This document shows positions 17,132-25,669 of a stretch of 39,218 nt of DNA, piece by piece. The first letter of the stretch is position 1. Each line of letters begins with the position of its first letter. The stretch comes from Herbiconiux gentiana (GTDB taxonomy: Bacteria > Actinomycetota > Actinomycetes > Actinomycetales > Microbacteriaceae): the NCBI RefSeq assembly GCF_024978135.1, contig NZ_JANTEZ010000013.1, positions 1 to 39,218 of the forward strand, given 5' to 3'. Under the pieces are notes generated by a model. It saw only the letters and a program-made list of their open reading frames with translations, was not told the DNA's origin and did not search any database. Both the position numbers and the translations under genes were made by a program.

Positions 17132-19014
17132 GAGCCTCGCTCCGCCCATTCGTGATAGCGCACGAGACGGATCGCGGCCGCATCCAGGAGCTTGTCGGGA
17201 GTCGTCGACCCGAACGGCCAGGCGCGCCCCATCGGAAGTCCGAGTTTGGTCGCGCGGATCACGACCGTGCGGCCGTCGTAGTAGGGCTCACTCGTCGTCT
17301 CGACGACCACCTGATCCAGTTCCCAGCCCTCCGGAAGATCGATGGACTCGAGGGCGAAGACCTCTGGTCCGCGCTCGAACGCCACCGTCCCCCGCACCGC
17401 GTCGATCCGACTGTCGGGAACAGAGCGGCGCACCGCGAGCGGCAAGTCGAGGATGACCTCGTCCCCGACTCCGAGATTGGGGGCGACGGCGTAACCGGGT
17501 GCGACCTCGACGGTGCCGGCAGGGATCTCGAGCGTGGCCCCTGCAGCCCAGCCCGGGACCCGGATCCGGATCGCTGCGCCGCCCTCCGGTGCATCGGTCA
17601 CGATTACCCGCACCCGGCCGGAGAGAGGGTACTCGGTCTCGATCTTCACGCCGACGAACCCCGCGGGTGTCTCCGCAGAGATAGTCCCGGAGGCGAATTG
17701 GTGGACCTGAAGCCCATCGGCGTCGGTCGTCGCGACGTAGGCACCGAGACTCGCGAGCGTTCGTGCAACGTTCGGCGGGCAGCATGACACCTCGAACCAG
17801 GCCTGCCGGCCGGCGGATCCGCCGCGGATGGTGACGCCCTCCTCATTCAGTGCGGGCACGCCGTGGGCCGTTCGCTGGTGCAGTGTGTTCGCGTAGAAAA
17901 ACGACTTGCCGTCCGCGCCCGGGGAGGTCGCCACGACGTTGAAGAGCGTGCGCTCGATCAGGTCGGCGTACTTTGCCTTTCCGGTCGCCAGCAGCAGTCT
18001 CCAGCTGAACATGATCGACGCCACCCCGGCGCAGGTCTCGCAGTAAGAGCGATCAGGTGGCAGCACGAAATCGTCACCGAAGGCTTCGTCCATATGGTGG
18101 GAACCCATGCCGCCCGTGATGTACGTGCGCTTGGCCACGGTGTTGTCCCACTGCAGCTCGAGCGCGTGGAGCAACTCCCGATCGCCCAGTTCCACGGCCA
18201 CATCGACCGCGCCAGCGGCCAGGTAGAGCGCACGAACGGCGTGGCCGCGCAGCACTTCCGCATCCCGCACACGGACGTCGTCCTGCCAGTAGGCCGCGCC
18301 AAACTCGAATAGCGGCAGCGTCCCGGTCCCGCGACGCTCGACGAAGATCCGGGCCTGCTCCAGGTAGCGCCGCGTTCCTGTGACCCGGTACAGCTCGACC
18401 AGGGCGACCTCGATCTCCGCGTGACCACAGACCTTTTCGAGCCCGTGTTCACCGAACATGGTGCATATGTGATCGGCAAGTCGGATGGCGGTCTGCAGGA
18501 GGTCGTCGCTCCCGAGAGCTCGATTGTGCGCTACGGCCGCTTGGATAAGGTGACCGAAGCAATACAGTTCATGCCCCCATTTGAAGTCGGAGTACCGGGG
18601 GCTCTGCCACGGGCGGCCGAAGAGGGTGTGCAGATAGCCGTCAGGATCCTGAGCCGACCCGATCAGGACGACGAGTTCCTGGAGCGCGCTGTGCTGGTCC
18701 GCCTCACCGGTGCGCGCGACATCCCAGGACATTGCCTCGATGAGCTTGTAGATCTCCGAGTCGGCAAACTCGCGCCCGCGGTGGGCGTACTGGCGGCCGG
18801 CGGCTGCATCGGAGAAGTTCGTGGTCCAGTCGAGCCGGTTCACCCAGTCCACCCCGTGCGGGATCATCGCCGTCGTGTTGAGCCGTTGAAGATCGGCCCA
18901 GAACCCTGAGGTGAGTGCAACGTCTGTCACTTCGATTGGTTCGAGTCGGCCGAACGACGGAGACACGGGCGCCACTGCGCTGCGGGCGGATGTCTTGGAA
19001 GTTCCGGTAAGCAC
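17101..19014 (-). CDS. GH127 beta-L-arabinofuranosidase
   Basis: The 637-residue product matches GH127 (DUF1680) in length and signatures. By comparison with the bifidobacterial HypBA1 enzyme, Glu310 (DEAFG) is the likely acid/base. Glu326 and Cys328 (CETCA) with Cys411 and Cys412 (SCCPPN) are the zinc ligands, Cys411 being the probable nucleophile; the 16- and 2-residue spacings between the first three match. It removes beta-L-arabinofuranose from plant arabino-oligosaccharides or glycoprotein glycans. There is no signal peptide, so it is cytoplasmic. The GTG at 19014 has GAAAGG upstream. It is divergent from a LacI gene and has a good -10 (TATACT, 19056-19061, complement). Confidence 0.93.
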   Translation of the reverse strand: MLTGTSKTSARSAVAPVSPSFGRLEPIEVTDVALTSGFWADLQRLNTTAMIPHGVDWVNRLDWTTNFSDAAAGRQYAHRGREFADSEIYKLIEAMSWDVARTGEADQHSALQELVVLIGSAQDPDGYLHTLFGRPWQSPRYSDFKWGHELYCFGHLIQAAVAHNRALGSDDLLQTAIRLADHICTMFGEHGLEKVCGHAEIEVALVELYRVTGTRRYLEQARIFVERRGTGTLPLFEFGAAYWQDDVRVRDAEVLRGHAVRALYLAAGAVDVAVELGDRELLHALELQWDNTVAKRTYITGGMGSHHMDEAFGDDFVLPPDRSYCETCAGVASIMFSWRLLLATGKAKYADLIERTLFNVVATSPGADGKSFFYANTLHQRTAHGVPALNEEGVTIRGGSAGRQAWFEVSCCPPNVARTLASLGAYVATTDADGLQVHQFASGTISAETPAGFVGVKIETEYPLSGRVRVIVTDAPEGGAAIRIRVPGWAAGATLEIPAGTVEVAPGYAVAPNLGVGDEVILDLPLAVRRSVPDSRIDAVRGTVAFERGPEVFALESIDLPEGWELDQVVVETTSEPYYDGRTVVIRATKLGLPMGRAWPFGSTTPDKLLDAAAIRLVRYHEWAERGSSEMRIFIPA

Positions 19015-19055
19015 GGCGGTCTGCGCCTTTCGTTATTCGTGGAGAGCGAATCTTC

Positions 19056-19061
19056 AGTATA
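19056..19061 (-). promoter_or_regulatory. Probable -10 element of the GH127 promoter
   Basis: The complement reads TATACT, 42 bp before the GH127 start. With a 17-bp spacer the -35 would fall within the LacI-type site at 19073-19086, which would give direct repression. Confidence 0.45.
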
Positions 19062-19072
19062 ACGAAACTTCT

Positions 19073-19086
19073 CGCAAACGCTTTCG
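19073..19086. promoter_or_regulatory. LacI-type operator between GH127 and its divergent regulator
   Basis: CGCAAACGCTTTCG is an imperfect palindrome (5 of 7 pairs). Its complement, CGAAAGCGTTTGCG, shares the left half CGAAAGCG with the site at 23428-23441 in front of the second transporter. It probably binds the LacI protein encoded at 19154. Confidence 0.5.
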
Positions 19087-19153
19087 AAATTTGGTCTCCC
19101 CTGAGGCCTATAGTGGAGTGTCGTCTCGGGACTGGGGCGCGGGAAGGGGAGCT

Positions 19154-20173
19154 GTGGCCGACGCATTCAGCGGCACCGCCCCCCAACTCATCGATGTGGC
19201 TCGACGCGCGGGAGTCTCTGCGTCTACCGCGTCGAAGGCTCTCAACGCGAAGGCGGATGTGAATCCCGCCACGCGTCAGCGGGTGGAGTCGGCGGCACGC
19301 GAACTCGGCTATGTTCCCAATGCCATCGCGCGCGGCCTCACCGGTGGTCGCACCGGAACAGTCGGTGTGCTCACGAGCGATCTGGAGGGACGCTTCGCAC
19401 TTCCGATCCTCATGGGAGTAGAAGACGCACTCGGCATCGATCGGGTGCTGACATTCCTCTGCGACGCTCGCGGCGATGAGGCGCGGGAGAAACGCCTGGT
19501 GGACGAGCTCGTGTCGCGACGGGTCGATGGGATCATCGTCGTCGGCAAGCAGACCGACCCTCGGCCCCCTATCGGTAGGAATCTTCCCGTTCCTGTCATC
19601 TACGCCTACTGCATGTCGGACGATCCCGCCGATCTGTCCATCAGTGTCGACAACGCCCAGGCCGGCTTCGTTGCCGCTCAGCATCTTGTGGATTCCGGCA
19701 GGTCGAAGATCGCGCACATCAGTGGTGAGGCTCCTCATTCCGCATCGCAGCGCCGCACGGAAGGGGTGCAAAAACTGCTTGCGAACCGCGGGCTAGAACT
19801 TGTGCAGCCGCCGATGTACGGCGACTGGTCGGAAGGTTGGGGGCGCGCCGCGGCAGCGATCCTGGTGCAGAGTGGCAAGGAGTTCGACGCGATCCTGTGC
19901 GGGAGCGACCAGATCGCGCGCGGGGTTCTCGACTCCCTTCTCGAGCGCGGTATCGCGGTGCCGTCTGACGTGGCGGTCATGGGCATCGACAACTGGGTGG
20001 TGCTCGCCGAGAACTCCCGGCCGGCCCTGTCGACCGTCGACCTACAGTTGCAGAAGCTCGGCCGAGTCGCCGCGACGAGGCTGTTTGAAGCGTCGAATGG
20101 CTCTAAGGCGGCGGGCGTCGAGTACCTGCCCGGGAGCATCGTGATTCGCGACTCGACCATCCCGCGGCTCTGA
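19154..20173 (+). CDS. LacI-family transcriptional regulator (arabinoside block)
   Basis: The 339-residue product has the HTH LIDVARRAGVSASTASKAL (~12-30), a hinge ending at IARGLTGGRT, and the sugar-binding effector domain (~65-335). The GTG at 19154 is preceded by GGGAAGGGGAG; the longer open frame upstream crosses the divergent promoter. It lies head-to-head with the GH127 gene and tail-to-tail, with a 10-bp gap, with the second sugar transporter. It most likely controls both through the sites at 19073 and 23428. A possible -10 for itself is TATAGT at 19109-19114. Confidence 0.92.
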   Translation: MADAFSGTAPQLIDVARRAGVSASTASKALNAKADVNPATRQRVESAARELGYVPNAIARGLTGGRTGTVGVLTSDLEGRFALPILMGVEDALGIDRVLTFLCDARGDEAREKRLVDELVSRRVDGIIVVGKQTDPRPPIGRNLPVPVIYAYCMSDDPADLSISVDNAQAGFVAAQHLVDSGRSKIAHISGEAPHSASQRRTEGVQKLLANRGLELVQPPMYGDWSEGWGRAAAAILVQSGKEFDAILCGSDQIARGVLDSLLERGIAVPSDVAVMGIDNWVVLAENSRPALSTVDLQLQKLGRVAATRLFEASNGSKAAGVEYLPGSIVIRDSTIPRL

Positions 20174-20183
20174 AGGGCGCCTG

Positions 20184-21050
20184 CTACTTCACCGCTCCCA
20201 CCGTGAGCCCCTCCTTGAGGAGCCGGTAGGTGAAGGAGAAGAGCACGAGGATCGGGAGCGACGTGATGACCCCAAGGGCCATCAGTCCCGGCCAGTTGAT
20301 GCCGTACGACGACACCTGCTGGGCCAGCAATGCACTCAGCGGGTAGTTGCCCGGCGTGAGGAAGAAGTTGACCGCGTAGAGGAACTCGCCCCAGACGATG
20401 AGGAACACGAGCGTTGCCGTGGTGGCGACGCCGTTGCGCACCACCGGCAGCACGATCGACCAGAAGATTCTAAACGACCGGGCCCCGTCGACGGAGGCCG
20501 CTTCTTCGAGCGCTGGGGGCACCGCTCGGAAAAACGGCCGCAAGAGGATGATCGCGAACGGCGTCATCAAAGCGGCGTCGGCGAGGATGACCGCGAGGTT
20601 CGTGTCAAGCAGACGGAGCCCGCCGAAGACCTGGAAGAACGGGATGACCGTCGCGGTCTGGGGCACCATCTGGAGCACGATCAGGAGACTCAGCCCGATC
20701 GTCGGCAGGACGCCCCGGACCCGCGCGAGTCCATAGGCGGCGGGGATGGCCACTGCCAGCACGATCGCGGTGGAGGTCGTGGCGATTACCAGGGACTGAC
20801 CCAGCGCGGCGAGGAGCTCGGGAGTGAAGGCGGCTCGGTACGCATCGAGTGTTGGCTGAAAGAAGATCGCTGTGCTCGATCCGATGACATCATCCTTGTC
20901 CTTGAACGAGGTCAGCACGATCCACAGCAGCGGGATCACGTAGACGATGGCGAGGATGATGCGGATGGCGATGGCGGCAGGAGACTTTCGCGTGCGGCGG
21001 CGCCCGTGAGCGGTACGGGGCGTCGCGACGGTGACGGTCGACGAGCTCAT
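20184..21050 (-). CDS. ABC sugar transporter permease 2 (MalG-like), second system
   Basis: The 288-residue product is a six-span MalG-type permease with the EAA loop EEAASVDGARSFRIFW (~180-195) and a C-terminus ending in LTVGAVK, typical of CUT1 permeases. The ATG at 21050 lies behind AAGGAGGAGT and overlaps the stop of permease 1 (ATGA). The frame is open upstream but there it only shadows permease 1. It works with permease 1 and the lipoprotein encoded upstream, and an ATPase encoded elsewhere. It ends 10 bp from the facing LacI stop; I see no terminator in the gap. Confidence 0.93.
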   Translation of the reverse strand: MSSSTVTVATPRTAHGRRRTRKSPAAIAIRIILAIVYVIPLLWIVLTSFKDKDDVIGSSTAIFFQPTLDAYRAAFTPELLAALGQSLVIATTSTAIVLAVAIPAAYGLARVRGVLPTIGLSLLIVLQMVPQTATVIPFFQVFGGLRLLDTNLAVILADAALMTPFAIILLRPFFRAVPPALEEAASVDGARSFRIFWSIVLPVVRNGVATTATLVFLIVWGEFLYAVNFFLTPGNYPLSALLAQQVSSYGINWPGLMALGVITSLPILVLFSFTYRLLKEGLTVGAVK

Positions 21051-21973
21051 TCGGACTCCTCCTTGAGGACGCTTCGGGCATACACGGCGGCGAGCGCGAG
21101 CACAACAACTACGGCGACGACGGCCGACGCCGCGCCGGCCGAGAAGTCGTACCCTACGAACGCCTGCTGGTAGCTGAGGTAGGGCAACGTCTGGGTCGAC
21201 GCGCCTGGCCCGCCTTTCGTCATCACATAGACGAAGTCGAAGCTCCGGAATGCGTAGACGATCGTGAGTACTCCTAGCACGAGGGTGGTCGGCCGGAGGG
21301 CGGGCAGGATGACATACCAGAACTCCTGGCGGGGTGTCGCTCCATCGAGCTGTGCAGCCTCGAATTGCTCGTCGGGCACGTTGAGCACTGCAGCTCTGAA
21401 CACCAAGGCATTGAACGGGATGACTGCCCACGCGTTGACTACGGCCACCGAGATCAGCGCATACCGCTCGTCGTACAGAAACGGGAACGAACTCAGCCCG
21501 AAGAGACTCAGCATCGAGTTGAATAGACCGTCGTCGGCGAGCAGGAACTTCCAGACGCTTCCGTTGACGACCGGCGGAAGCGCCCAGATGAACACCATCA
21601 GCCCGAGGAGGGCACCCGTGACCTGGCCGGTACCGCGGAGCGCCACGGCAGCGGCGATACCACCGATGAGGCCGATGATCGTAACGATCACCACGAAGAC
21701 GAGCGTGTTGAGCAGACCATCTGTGAGGACCCCGCTGGTGAATCCGTTGATGAAGTTCTCGAGCCCGATGAAAGGCCAGTCCCTGTGGAGGTTCTGCACC
21801 TGTACATCGCTGAGTGAGAGGCGGAGCAGTTGCACCAGCGGGAAGACGGCCAGCGCCGCCAGAAACACCCCCGCCGGGAGGAGGTACCCCCATCTGGACC
21901 TAACGCCTCTCCTCCGCCGGTGGCGGAGCGACGACGATGACCTCGTCGGTCGTGAAACCCTCGTGTCTGTCAT
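21047..21973 (-). CDS. ABC sugar transporter permease 1 (MalF-like), second system
   Basis: The 308-residue product has a very basic N-terminus (a run of Arg near residues 18-27) followed by six membrane spans. The EAA motif reads FEAAQLDGATPRQEFW. It forms the import channel with permease 2, whose start its stop overlaps. The ATG at 21973 has GGAGC about 9 nt upstream. A 59-nt gap with nothing recognisable separates it from the lipoprotein gene. The substrate is probably an arabinose-containing oligosaccharide, inferred from the GH127 gene nearby. Confidence 0.93.
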   Translation of the reverse strand: MTDTRVSRPTRSSSSLRHRRRRGVRSRWGYLLPAGVFLAALAVFPLVQLLRLSLSDVQVQNLHRDWPFIGLENFINGFTSGVLTDGLLNTLVFVVIVTIIGLIGGIAAAVALRGTGQVTGALLGLMVFIWALPPVVNGSVWKFLLADDGLFNSMLSLFGLSSFPFLYDERYALISVAVVNAWAVIPFNALVFRAAVLNVPDEQFEAAQLDGATPRQEFWYVILPALRPTTLVLGVLTIVYAFRSFDFVYVMTKGGPGASTQTLPYLSYQQAFVGYDFSAGAASAVVAVVVVLALAAVYARSVLKEESE

Positions 21974-22032
21974 CGTCGACGCTCCGTTCTCATGGTTCGG
22001 CCTTGACGCCTGCGGGTCGGGCTCGGACGCCG

Positions 22033-23304
22033 TCAGTCCTTCAGGAGGGGTTCGAGCGTCGTCATGAAGTCATCGGCCGCTTGCTGAGGCGACGTCTGGC
22101 CACCCAGAGCAGCACTCCACGCCTGCCCGTTCGCTGTGATAACCGCCTCGTTGTTCTCAGAGGGGATCACGGTGTCAGGGAAGGGTGCGCCCTGTGTCGC
22201 GATCGCCTCGGCGAACTGACTCAGGTACGGGTCCGCAGAGATCGACTCGTCGGCCGAAGCGTCGGTGCGCGTCGGAAGGCTGCCGACCTGCTTCAGAGCC
22301 TCGAGCTGTCCGGCCTGGCTGTAGAAGGTGTCTTCGAGGTACTTCCAGGCGAGGTCGGGATTCTTGCTGAACGCGCCGACGCCCTCGGCTTCGCCACCCA
22401 GATAGATCCTGCCTCCGTTGCCCACCGGGAGTGGCACGACGCCGTAGTCGAACTTGGCATCGCTAGCCAACGCGGACAGCTGCCAGTTGCCATTCTCCGC
22501 GAACGCGGTGGTGCCGTTCATGAACTCGGAGAAAGGCACATTCTGGTCCCACGTCGGTACCTGGGCGGAGAGGAACCCGCTGTCGACCCAGCCACGCACG
22601 CGCTCGAACCCGGCAGCCAACGCATCGGCCTGCGGATCGTCATAGCTGAATCCTTCAGCAGTGAGCCACGGGTAGGCCTGGAAAGCGCCCTGCACGTCGG
22701 GCTGGCCGGCCAAAGTGATTCCCTGGTAACCACCCGCCAGGGCCGTCGCCATATCCTCTTCCAGCTCGTCGACCGTGGTCGGCGGCTGCAACCCGAGGGC
22801 GTCGAGGATTGTCTTGTTGTAGTAGAGACCCAGCGTGTTAACGTATCCTTGCGCGGCGTAGACATCTCCGTCGACCGTCGTGACGGCACCCTCCGCGATC
22901 TCGGATGCTCCGTCGAAGGCCGACCATTTCTCGGTCACCGGGGCGAGGACGCCGCCGGCGATGAGGGTCGTAGCGCTGTAACCGTCAAAGACGACGACAT
23001 CGGGCCCGGTTCCGGTACCCGCGGCGGCGATGAGCTTCGAATTCAGCTGATCCTGCGGAACGTACACGTTCTCCACGGTGACCCCGTCGTTCGCGGCTTC
23101 GAAATCGGCCTTGTACTGGTCGAGCATGGCGTTCTGATTGTCAAGGCTGTAGTAATGCCAAACAGTGATCGTCGCCGCGTCACTCGCCGAGCCCCCTCCC
23201 CCTGCGGGAGCACATCCCGCGAGAGCGAGACCGACGGCGGTACCGATCGCAACGATGGCTGCGATCCTGGATCGCTTGATCTGCGGGCGTGAAGCGATAT
23301 GCAT
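22033..23304 (-). CDS. ABC sugar transporter, substrate-binding lipoprotein, second system
   Basis: The 423-residue family 1 solute-binding protein has a lipoprotein signal ending at Cys31 in LALAGC and then a Gly/Ser-rich tether. The fold opens with ITVWHYYSLDNQ. It captures an oligosaccharide outside the cell for the two permeases downstream. The ATG at 23304 was preferred over the TTG at 23310 because GGAG lies 7 nt before it. Several palindromic sites (23396, 23428) lie in the promoter, which fits control by the LacI protein at 19154. It is only distantly similar to the lipoprotein at 11.8 kb, so the two systems probably take different substrates. Confidence 0.93.
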   Translation of the reverse strand: MHIASRPQIKRSRIAAIVAIGTAVGLALAGCAPAGGGGSASDAATITVWHYYSLDNQNAMLDQYKADFEAANDGVTVENVYVPQDQLNSKLIAAAGTGTGPDVVVFDGYSATTLIAGGVLAPVTEKWSAFDGASEIAEGAVTTVDGDVYAAQGYVNTLGLYYNKTILDALGLQPPTTVDELEEDMATALAGGYQGITLAGQPDVQGAFQAYPWLTAEGFSYDDPQADALAAGFERVRGWVDSGFLSAQVPTWDQNVPFSEFMNGTTAFAENGNWQLSALASDAKFDYGVVPLPVGNGGRIYLGGEAEGVGAFSKNPDLAWKYLEDTFYSQAGQLEALKQVGSLPTRTDASADESISADPYLSQFAEAIATQGAPFPDTVIPSENNEAVITANGQAWSAALGGQTSPQQAADDFMTTLEPLLKD

Positions 23305-23395
23305 GTCCAACTCCGTTGTCTGAGGCGAGCTCCGGTGAGAGCTGTCGGGTCCTACCCCGAAAACGCATGCTGTCCGTAAGAGAACAAGACGTCAA

Positions 23396-23408
23396 CCAAG
23401 GCGCTTGG
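23396..23408. promoter_or_regulatory. Short inverted repeat in the second transporter's promoter
   Basis: CCAAG and CTTGG flank GCG. The repeat lies just downstream of a possible -10 (TATAGA, complement of 23414-23419). It could be a second LacI-type half-site pair or coincidental. Confidence 0.35.
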
Positions 23409-23427
23409 GAGTCTATATCGAAATCTA

Positions 23428-23441
23428 CGAAAGCGCATTCG
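23428..23441. promoter_or_regulatory. LacI-type operator of the second transporter
   Basis: CGAAAGCGCATTCG pairs at 6 of 7 positions around a central CG. It lies 124 bp upstream of the lipoprotein start, near the expected -35. It shares CGAAAGCG with the GH127 operator at 19073, which supports one LacI protein controlling both. Confidence 0.5.
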
Positions 23442-23528
23442 AAACGCGCATCACTGCTCCGTCGGTTTTTTACGAGAGCGTCTGCGAAGTCGATTCGATC
23501 TTCTGTAGAGGCTGGGTCGAGTCTTCAC

Positions 23529-23538
23529 CAAGCGCTTG
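23529..23538. promoter_or_regulatory. Orphan LacI-type palindrome at the edge of the decayed cassette
   Basis: CAAGCGCTTG is a perfect palindrome identical to the inner ten bases of the operator at 11725. It sits a few bases before the surviving part of the decayed LacI gene. It may be the operator of the lost operon, joined to the LacI 3' end by a deletion. Confidence 0.45.
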
Positions 23539-23544
23539 CTCGAA

Positions 23545-23820
23545 ATGGCGGGTTGGCTTGTGTGCGTGCACGCGAGTCTGGAATTGCCATCGGCACCGAG
23601 CTCGTGATCGTCAGGTGCGACGGCATCCCCTCTCTCTCAGAGACATCGACGCTCCCTGTCGACGATGCACCTGCCCTGGATCGAAGCGGCCGAGGTGGCA
23701 CTCTGTCTCGCCAAGCATCAACGATCCGACGCTCGTTACGTCGCACTCCAGGGCTATCCGCTGCTGCGCTCGTCCACGCCGGAACACCCTCGAACTGACC
23801 GCCTGACGACGGTGAGCTGA
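23545..23820 (+). pseudogene. 3' remnant of a LacI-family gene (paralogue of the one at 15,093)
   Basis: Reading across two frameshifts gives ACVRARESGIAIGTELV, then SLRDIDAP, then MHLPWIEAAEVALCLAK and YVALQGYPLLRSSTPE, ending in TTVS and a TGA at 23818. The same order of motifs ends the intact LacI at 15.9-16.15 kb (HLPWIEAAEAAFSLAE, GFPLLRSSTPG). Everything before about residue 270, including the HTH, is missing. Similarity is clear but well short of identity, so this is an old paralogue and not a recent duplication. Confidence 0.8.
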
Positions 23821-24162
23821 ATGCCGCAAACACTGCACTCCTCTTGACCGGATCCGGGCCCACGCACGCCCCTGGCACCCGTTTCAGAGCCTCTCCCATC
23901 CGGAACGGCGTCGATGTGATCGGAATTTTGAGGCCTCTCTTGCTCGACGACGAAGGGTATCTTGACCTCAAGCAGCCCTCCCCGCACCGGATAGCGTCTA
24001 CAACAACGACGACGACCGCGGACACCCGCATGCTTCATCTAGTTTCAAGAGCGACGAGGAATTCGATCCGCGTACAGCGCCTATGGCCACGTTGTTGCTG
24101 CGTATCATTCCGAACCGCGCCGCGACATCATTCGCCGTGTGCTGCGCTGGCTCACCTGCTGA
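23821..24162 (+). pseudogene. Remnant of a ThuA-like gene (paralogue of the one at 16,141)
   Basis: Immediately after the LacI remnant the +1 frame reads TALLLTGSGPTHAPGTRF, matching ALMLSGSGRYADPWHPF of the intact ThuA-like protein. Then come LLLDDEGYLDLKQPSP and, in a further frame, RSAYSAYGHVVAAYH and RRDIIRRVLRWL, with a TGA at 24160. About 120 central residues are deleted, and a stop (TGA) interrupts the original frame after nine codons. The gene order (LacI then ThuA) is that of the intact operon, so both remnants come from one lost operon. Confidence 0.8.
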
Positions 24163-25146
24163 CTATCCGCGGTCTCGCGACATCGCCGCCTCGGTGTTGC
24201 GCGTGCCGGTGGCGGCTCCGTGCGGGGAGACCACCTCGATGCGGGCGAGATCGTCGGGCGTAAGTTCGACGTCGGCCGCCGCCACGTTCTCGGTTATTCG
24301 GCTCGCCTTCGTGGTACCCGGGATCGGCACCGTGCCGGCCTGGATCAACCAGGCGAGCGCCAGCTGCGCCGGAGTGACGCCCTTCTCCACCGCGATCGTG
24401 CGGAGCGCCTGCACGATACGCAGGTTGGCTTCGATGGCCTCGTCGGAGAACCTCGGCAGGTTGCGACGCGCATCCCCCTCGGGAAGGTCGTCCTTGCGCG
24501 TGAGGGTGCCGCCGAGTATGCCTCGACCAAGCGGGGAGAACGGCACGAATCCGATGCCGAGTTCCCGAGCGGTCTCGAGCACGCCGTTGTGCTCGGCATC
24601 GCGCTCGAACAAGCTGTATTCCGATTGGATCGCGGTAATCGGGAAGGCCCCGTTAGCCCGGCGGAGGGTCACGGCCGAGGTCTCGGAGACTCCGATGTGG
24701 CGAGCCTTGCCGGCGATCACCGCTTCGCCCATGGCGCCGACGGTGTCCTCTATGGGGACGTTCGGGTCGGCGCGGTGCAAATACCAGAGGTCGACGTGGT
24801 CGGTGCCGAGGTGCCGGAGCGATCGATCGATCGCCCGTCGCGCATGTTCGGGTGAACCGTTCAGGCCCAGGGGCGATCCGTCGTCGTCGAAGTCCACCGC
24901 GAACTTCGACGCCAAGACCACGCGATCCCGGTCGCGGCCGAGAGCGCGACCCAGCAACTTCTCGTTCTCGAACGGCCCGTACGCCTCCGCGGTGTCGAAC
25001 ATTGTGATGCCGACGTCGAGCGCTCGACGAATCGTCTCCACCGATCCGACATCAGTGGCACCGCCGTAGAAGGCACTCATGCCCATGCACCCGAGCCCCA
25101 GCGTCGAGGTCATCAGGCCCTGCGAGCCCAGTGCTGTCTGCTTCAT
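24163..25146 (-). CDS. Aldo/keto reductase
   Basis: The 327-residue (alpha/beta)8 NADPH-dependent reductase has the catalytic tetrad Asp51, Tyr56 (FDTAEAYG), Lys81 (LASKF) and His124 (LHRADP). The C-terminal NADP-binding segment IPGTTKASRITEN is intact. It resembles the AKR13-like group that reduces aldehydes and ketones; the natural substrate is unknown. The ATG at 25146 has GGAG eight bases upstream, which is better than the longer frame to 25179. It is divergent from a MerR-type gene, a common arrangement in which the MerR protein controls the reductase. Confidence 0.93.
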   Translation of the reverse strand: MKQTALGSQGLMTSTLGLGCMGMSAFYGGATDVGSVETIRRALDVGITMFDTAEAYGPFENEKLLGRALGRDRDRVVLASKFAVDFDDDGSPLGLNGSPEHARRAIDRSLRHLGTDHVDLWYLHRADPNVPIEDTVGAMGEAVIAGKARHIGVSETSAVTLRRANGAFPITAIQSEYSLFERDAEHNGVLETARELGIGFVPFSPLGRGILGGTLTRKDDLPEGDARRNLPRFSDEAIEANLRIVQALRTIAVEKGVTPAQLALAWLIQAGTVPIPGTTKASRITENVAAADVELTPDDLARIEVVSPHGAATGTRNTEAAMSRDRG

Positions 25147-25186
25147 CTTTACGTCTCCATCCTCTGCGGGGTGATCCACCCGGGAT

Positions 25187-25200
25187 CAGGGTTCACCCTG
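25187..25200. promoter_or_regulatory. Inverted repeat between aldo/keto reductase and MerR gene
   Basis: CAGGGT and ACCCTG face each other across TC in the 88-bp divergent gap. MerR proteins bind such dyads between promoter elements; whether it lies in a 19-bp spacer here could not be established. Confidence 0.45.
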
Positions 25201-25234
25201 GTGCGCACACCATGTCAAATGGGAGAACGGCGGC

Positions 25235-25669
25235 ATGCTTCTCTCCGACGTCCCCTCCGTCGAAGCCGTCACGATCAGCGCCGCTGCCGATCTGCTGGGT
25301 GTCTCGGTGGACACCATCCGCTATTACGAGAAGGAGGGCATTGCTCCCTCCCCCGCTCGCGGGCCGGACGGCTGGCGCCGCTACGATGCCGCGGATTTGC
25401 CCTGGCGCGCGGGCGTGATCATGCTTCGGGGCACCGGCATGAACGTCAGGGAGATGCGGGAGTATGCCGCCGCCCACCACGCTGGCGCCCACGATGAAGA
25501 GCGATCTGCACTCCTCGAGCGGCATCACACCGTCGTACTCGCGCAGCATGCTTAGCTGCGTCGACACGTCGGATCACTCGAGCGCAAGATCGAGAGCCAC
25601 CGCACCGCGATCGAGTCTCGTCTAGCCGGCAGAAACGAACTCCGGCTCAGCGGCGGCCTCGCGTCATGA
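25235..25669 (+). pseudogene. MerR-family regulator interrupted by an amber codon
   Basis: The HTH and wing read TISAAADLLGVSVDTIRYYE and GIAPSPARGPDGWRRYDAAD (~12-52), typical of MerR. A TAG at 25553 ends the first part after 106 residues (VLAQHA). The same frame then continues for 38 codons as LRRHVGSLERKIESHRTAIE, a good match to the dimerisation coiled coil at the end of MerR proteins, to a TGA at 25667. The full length would be 144 residues, normal for the family. TAG most simply derives from CAG (Gln). The truncated protein keeps DNA-binding and part of the coiled coil, so some function is possible. Its 3' end overlaps the facing SDR gene by 23 nt. Confidence 0.7.

Noticed and set aside
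20184-21893. 569-residue frame joining permease 2 to upstream sequence
   Set aside because: The first ~280 residues are out-of-frame permease 1; the real start is the ATG at 21050 overlapping the permease 1 stop.
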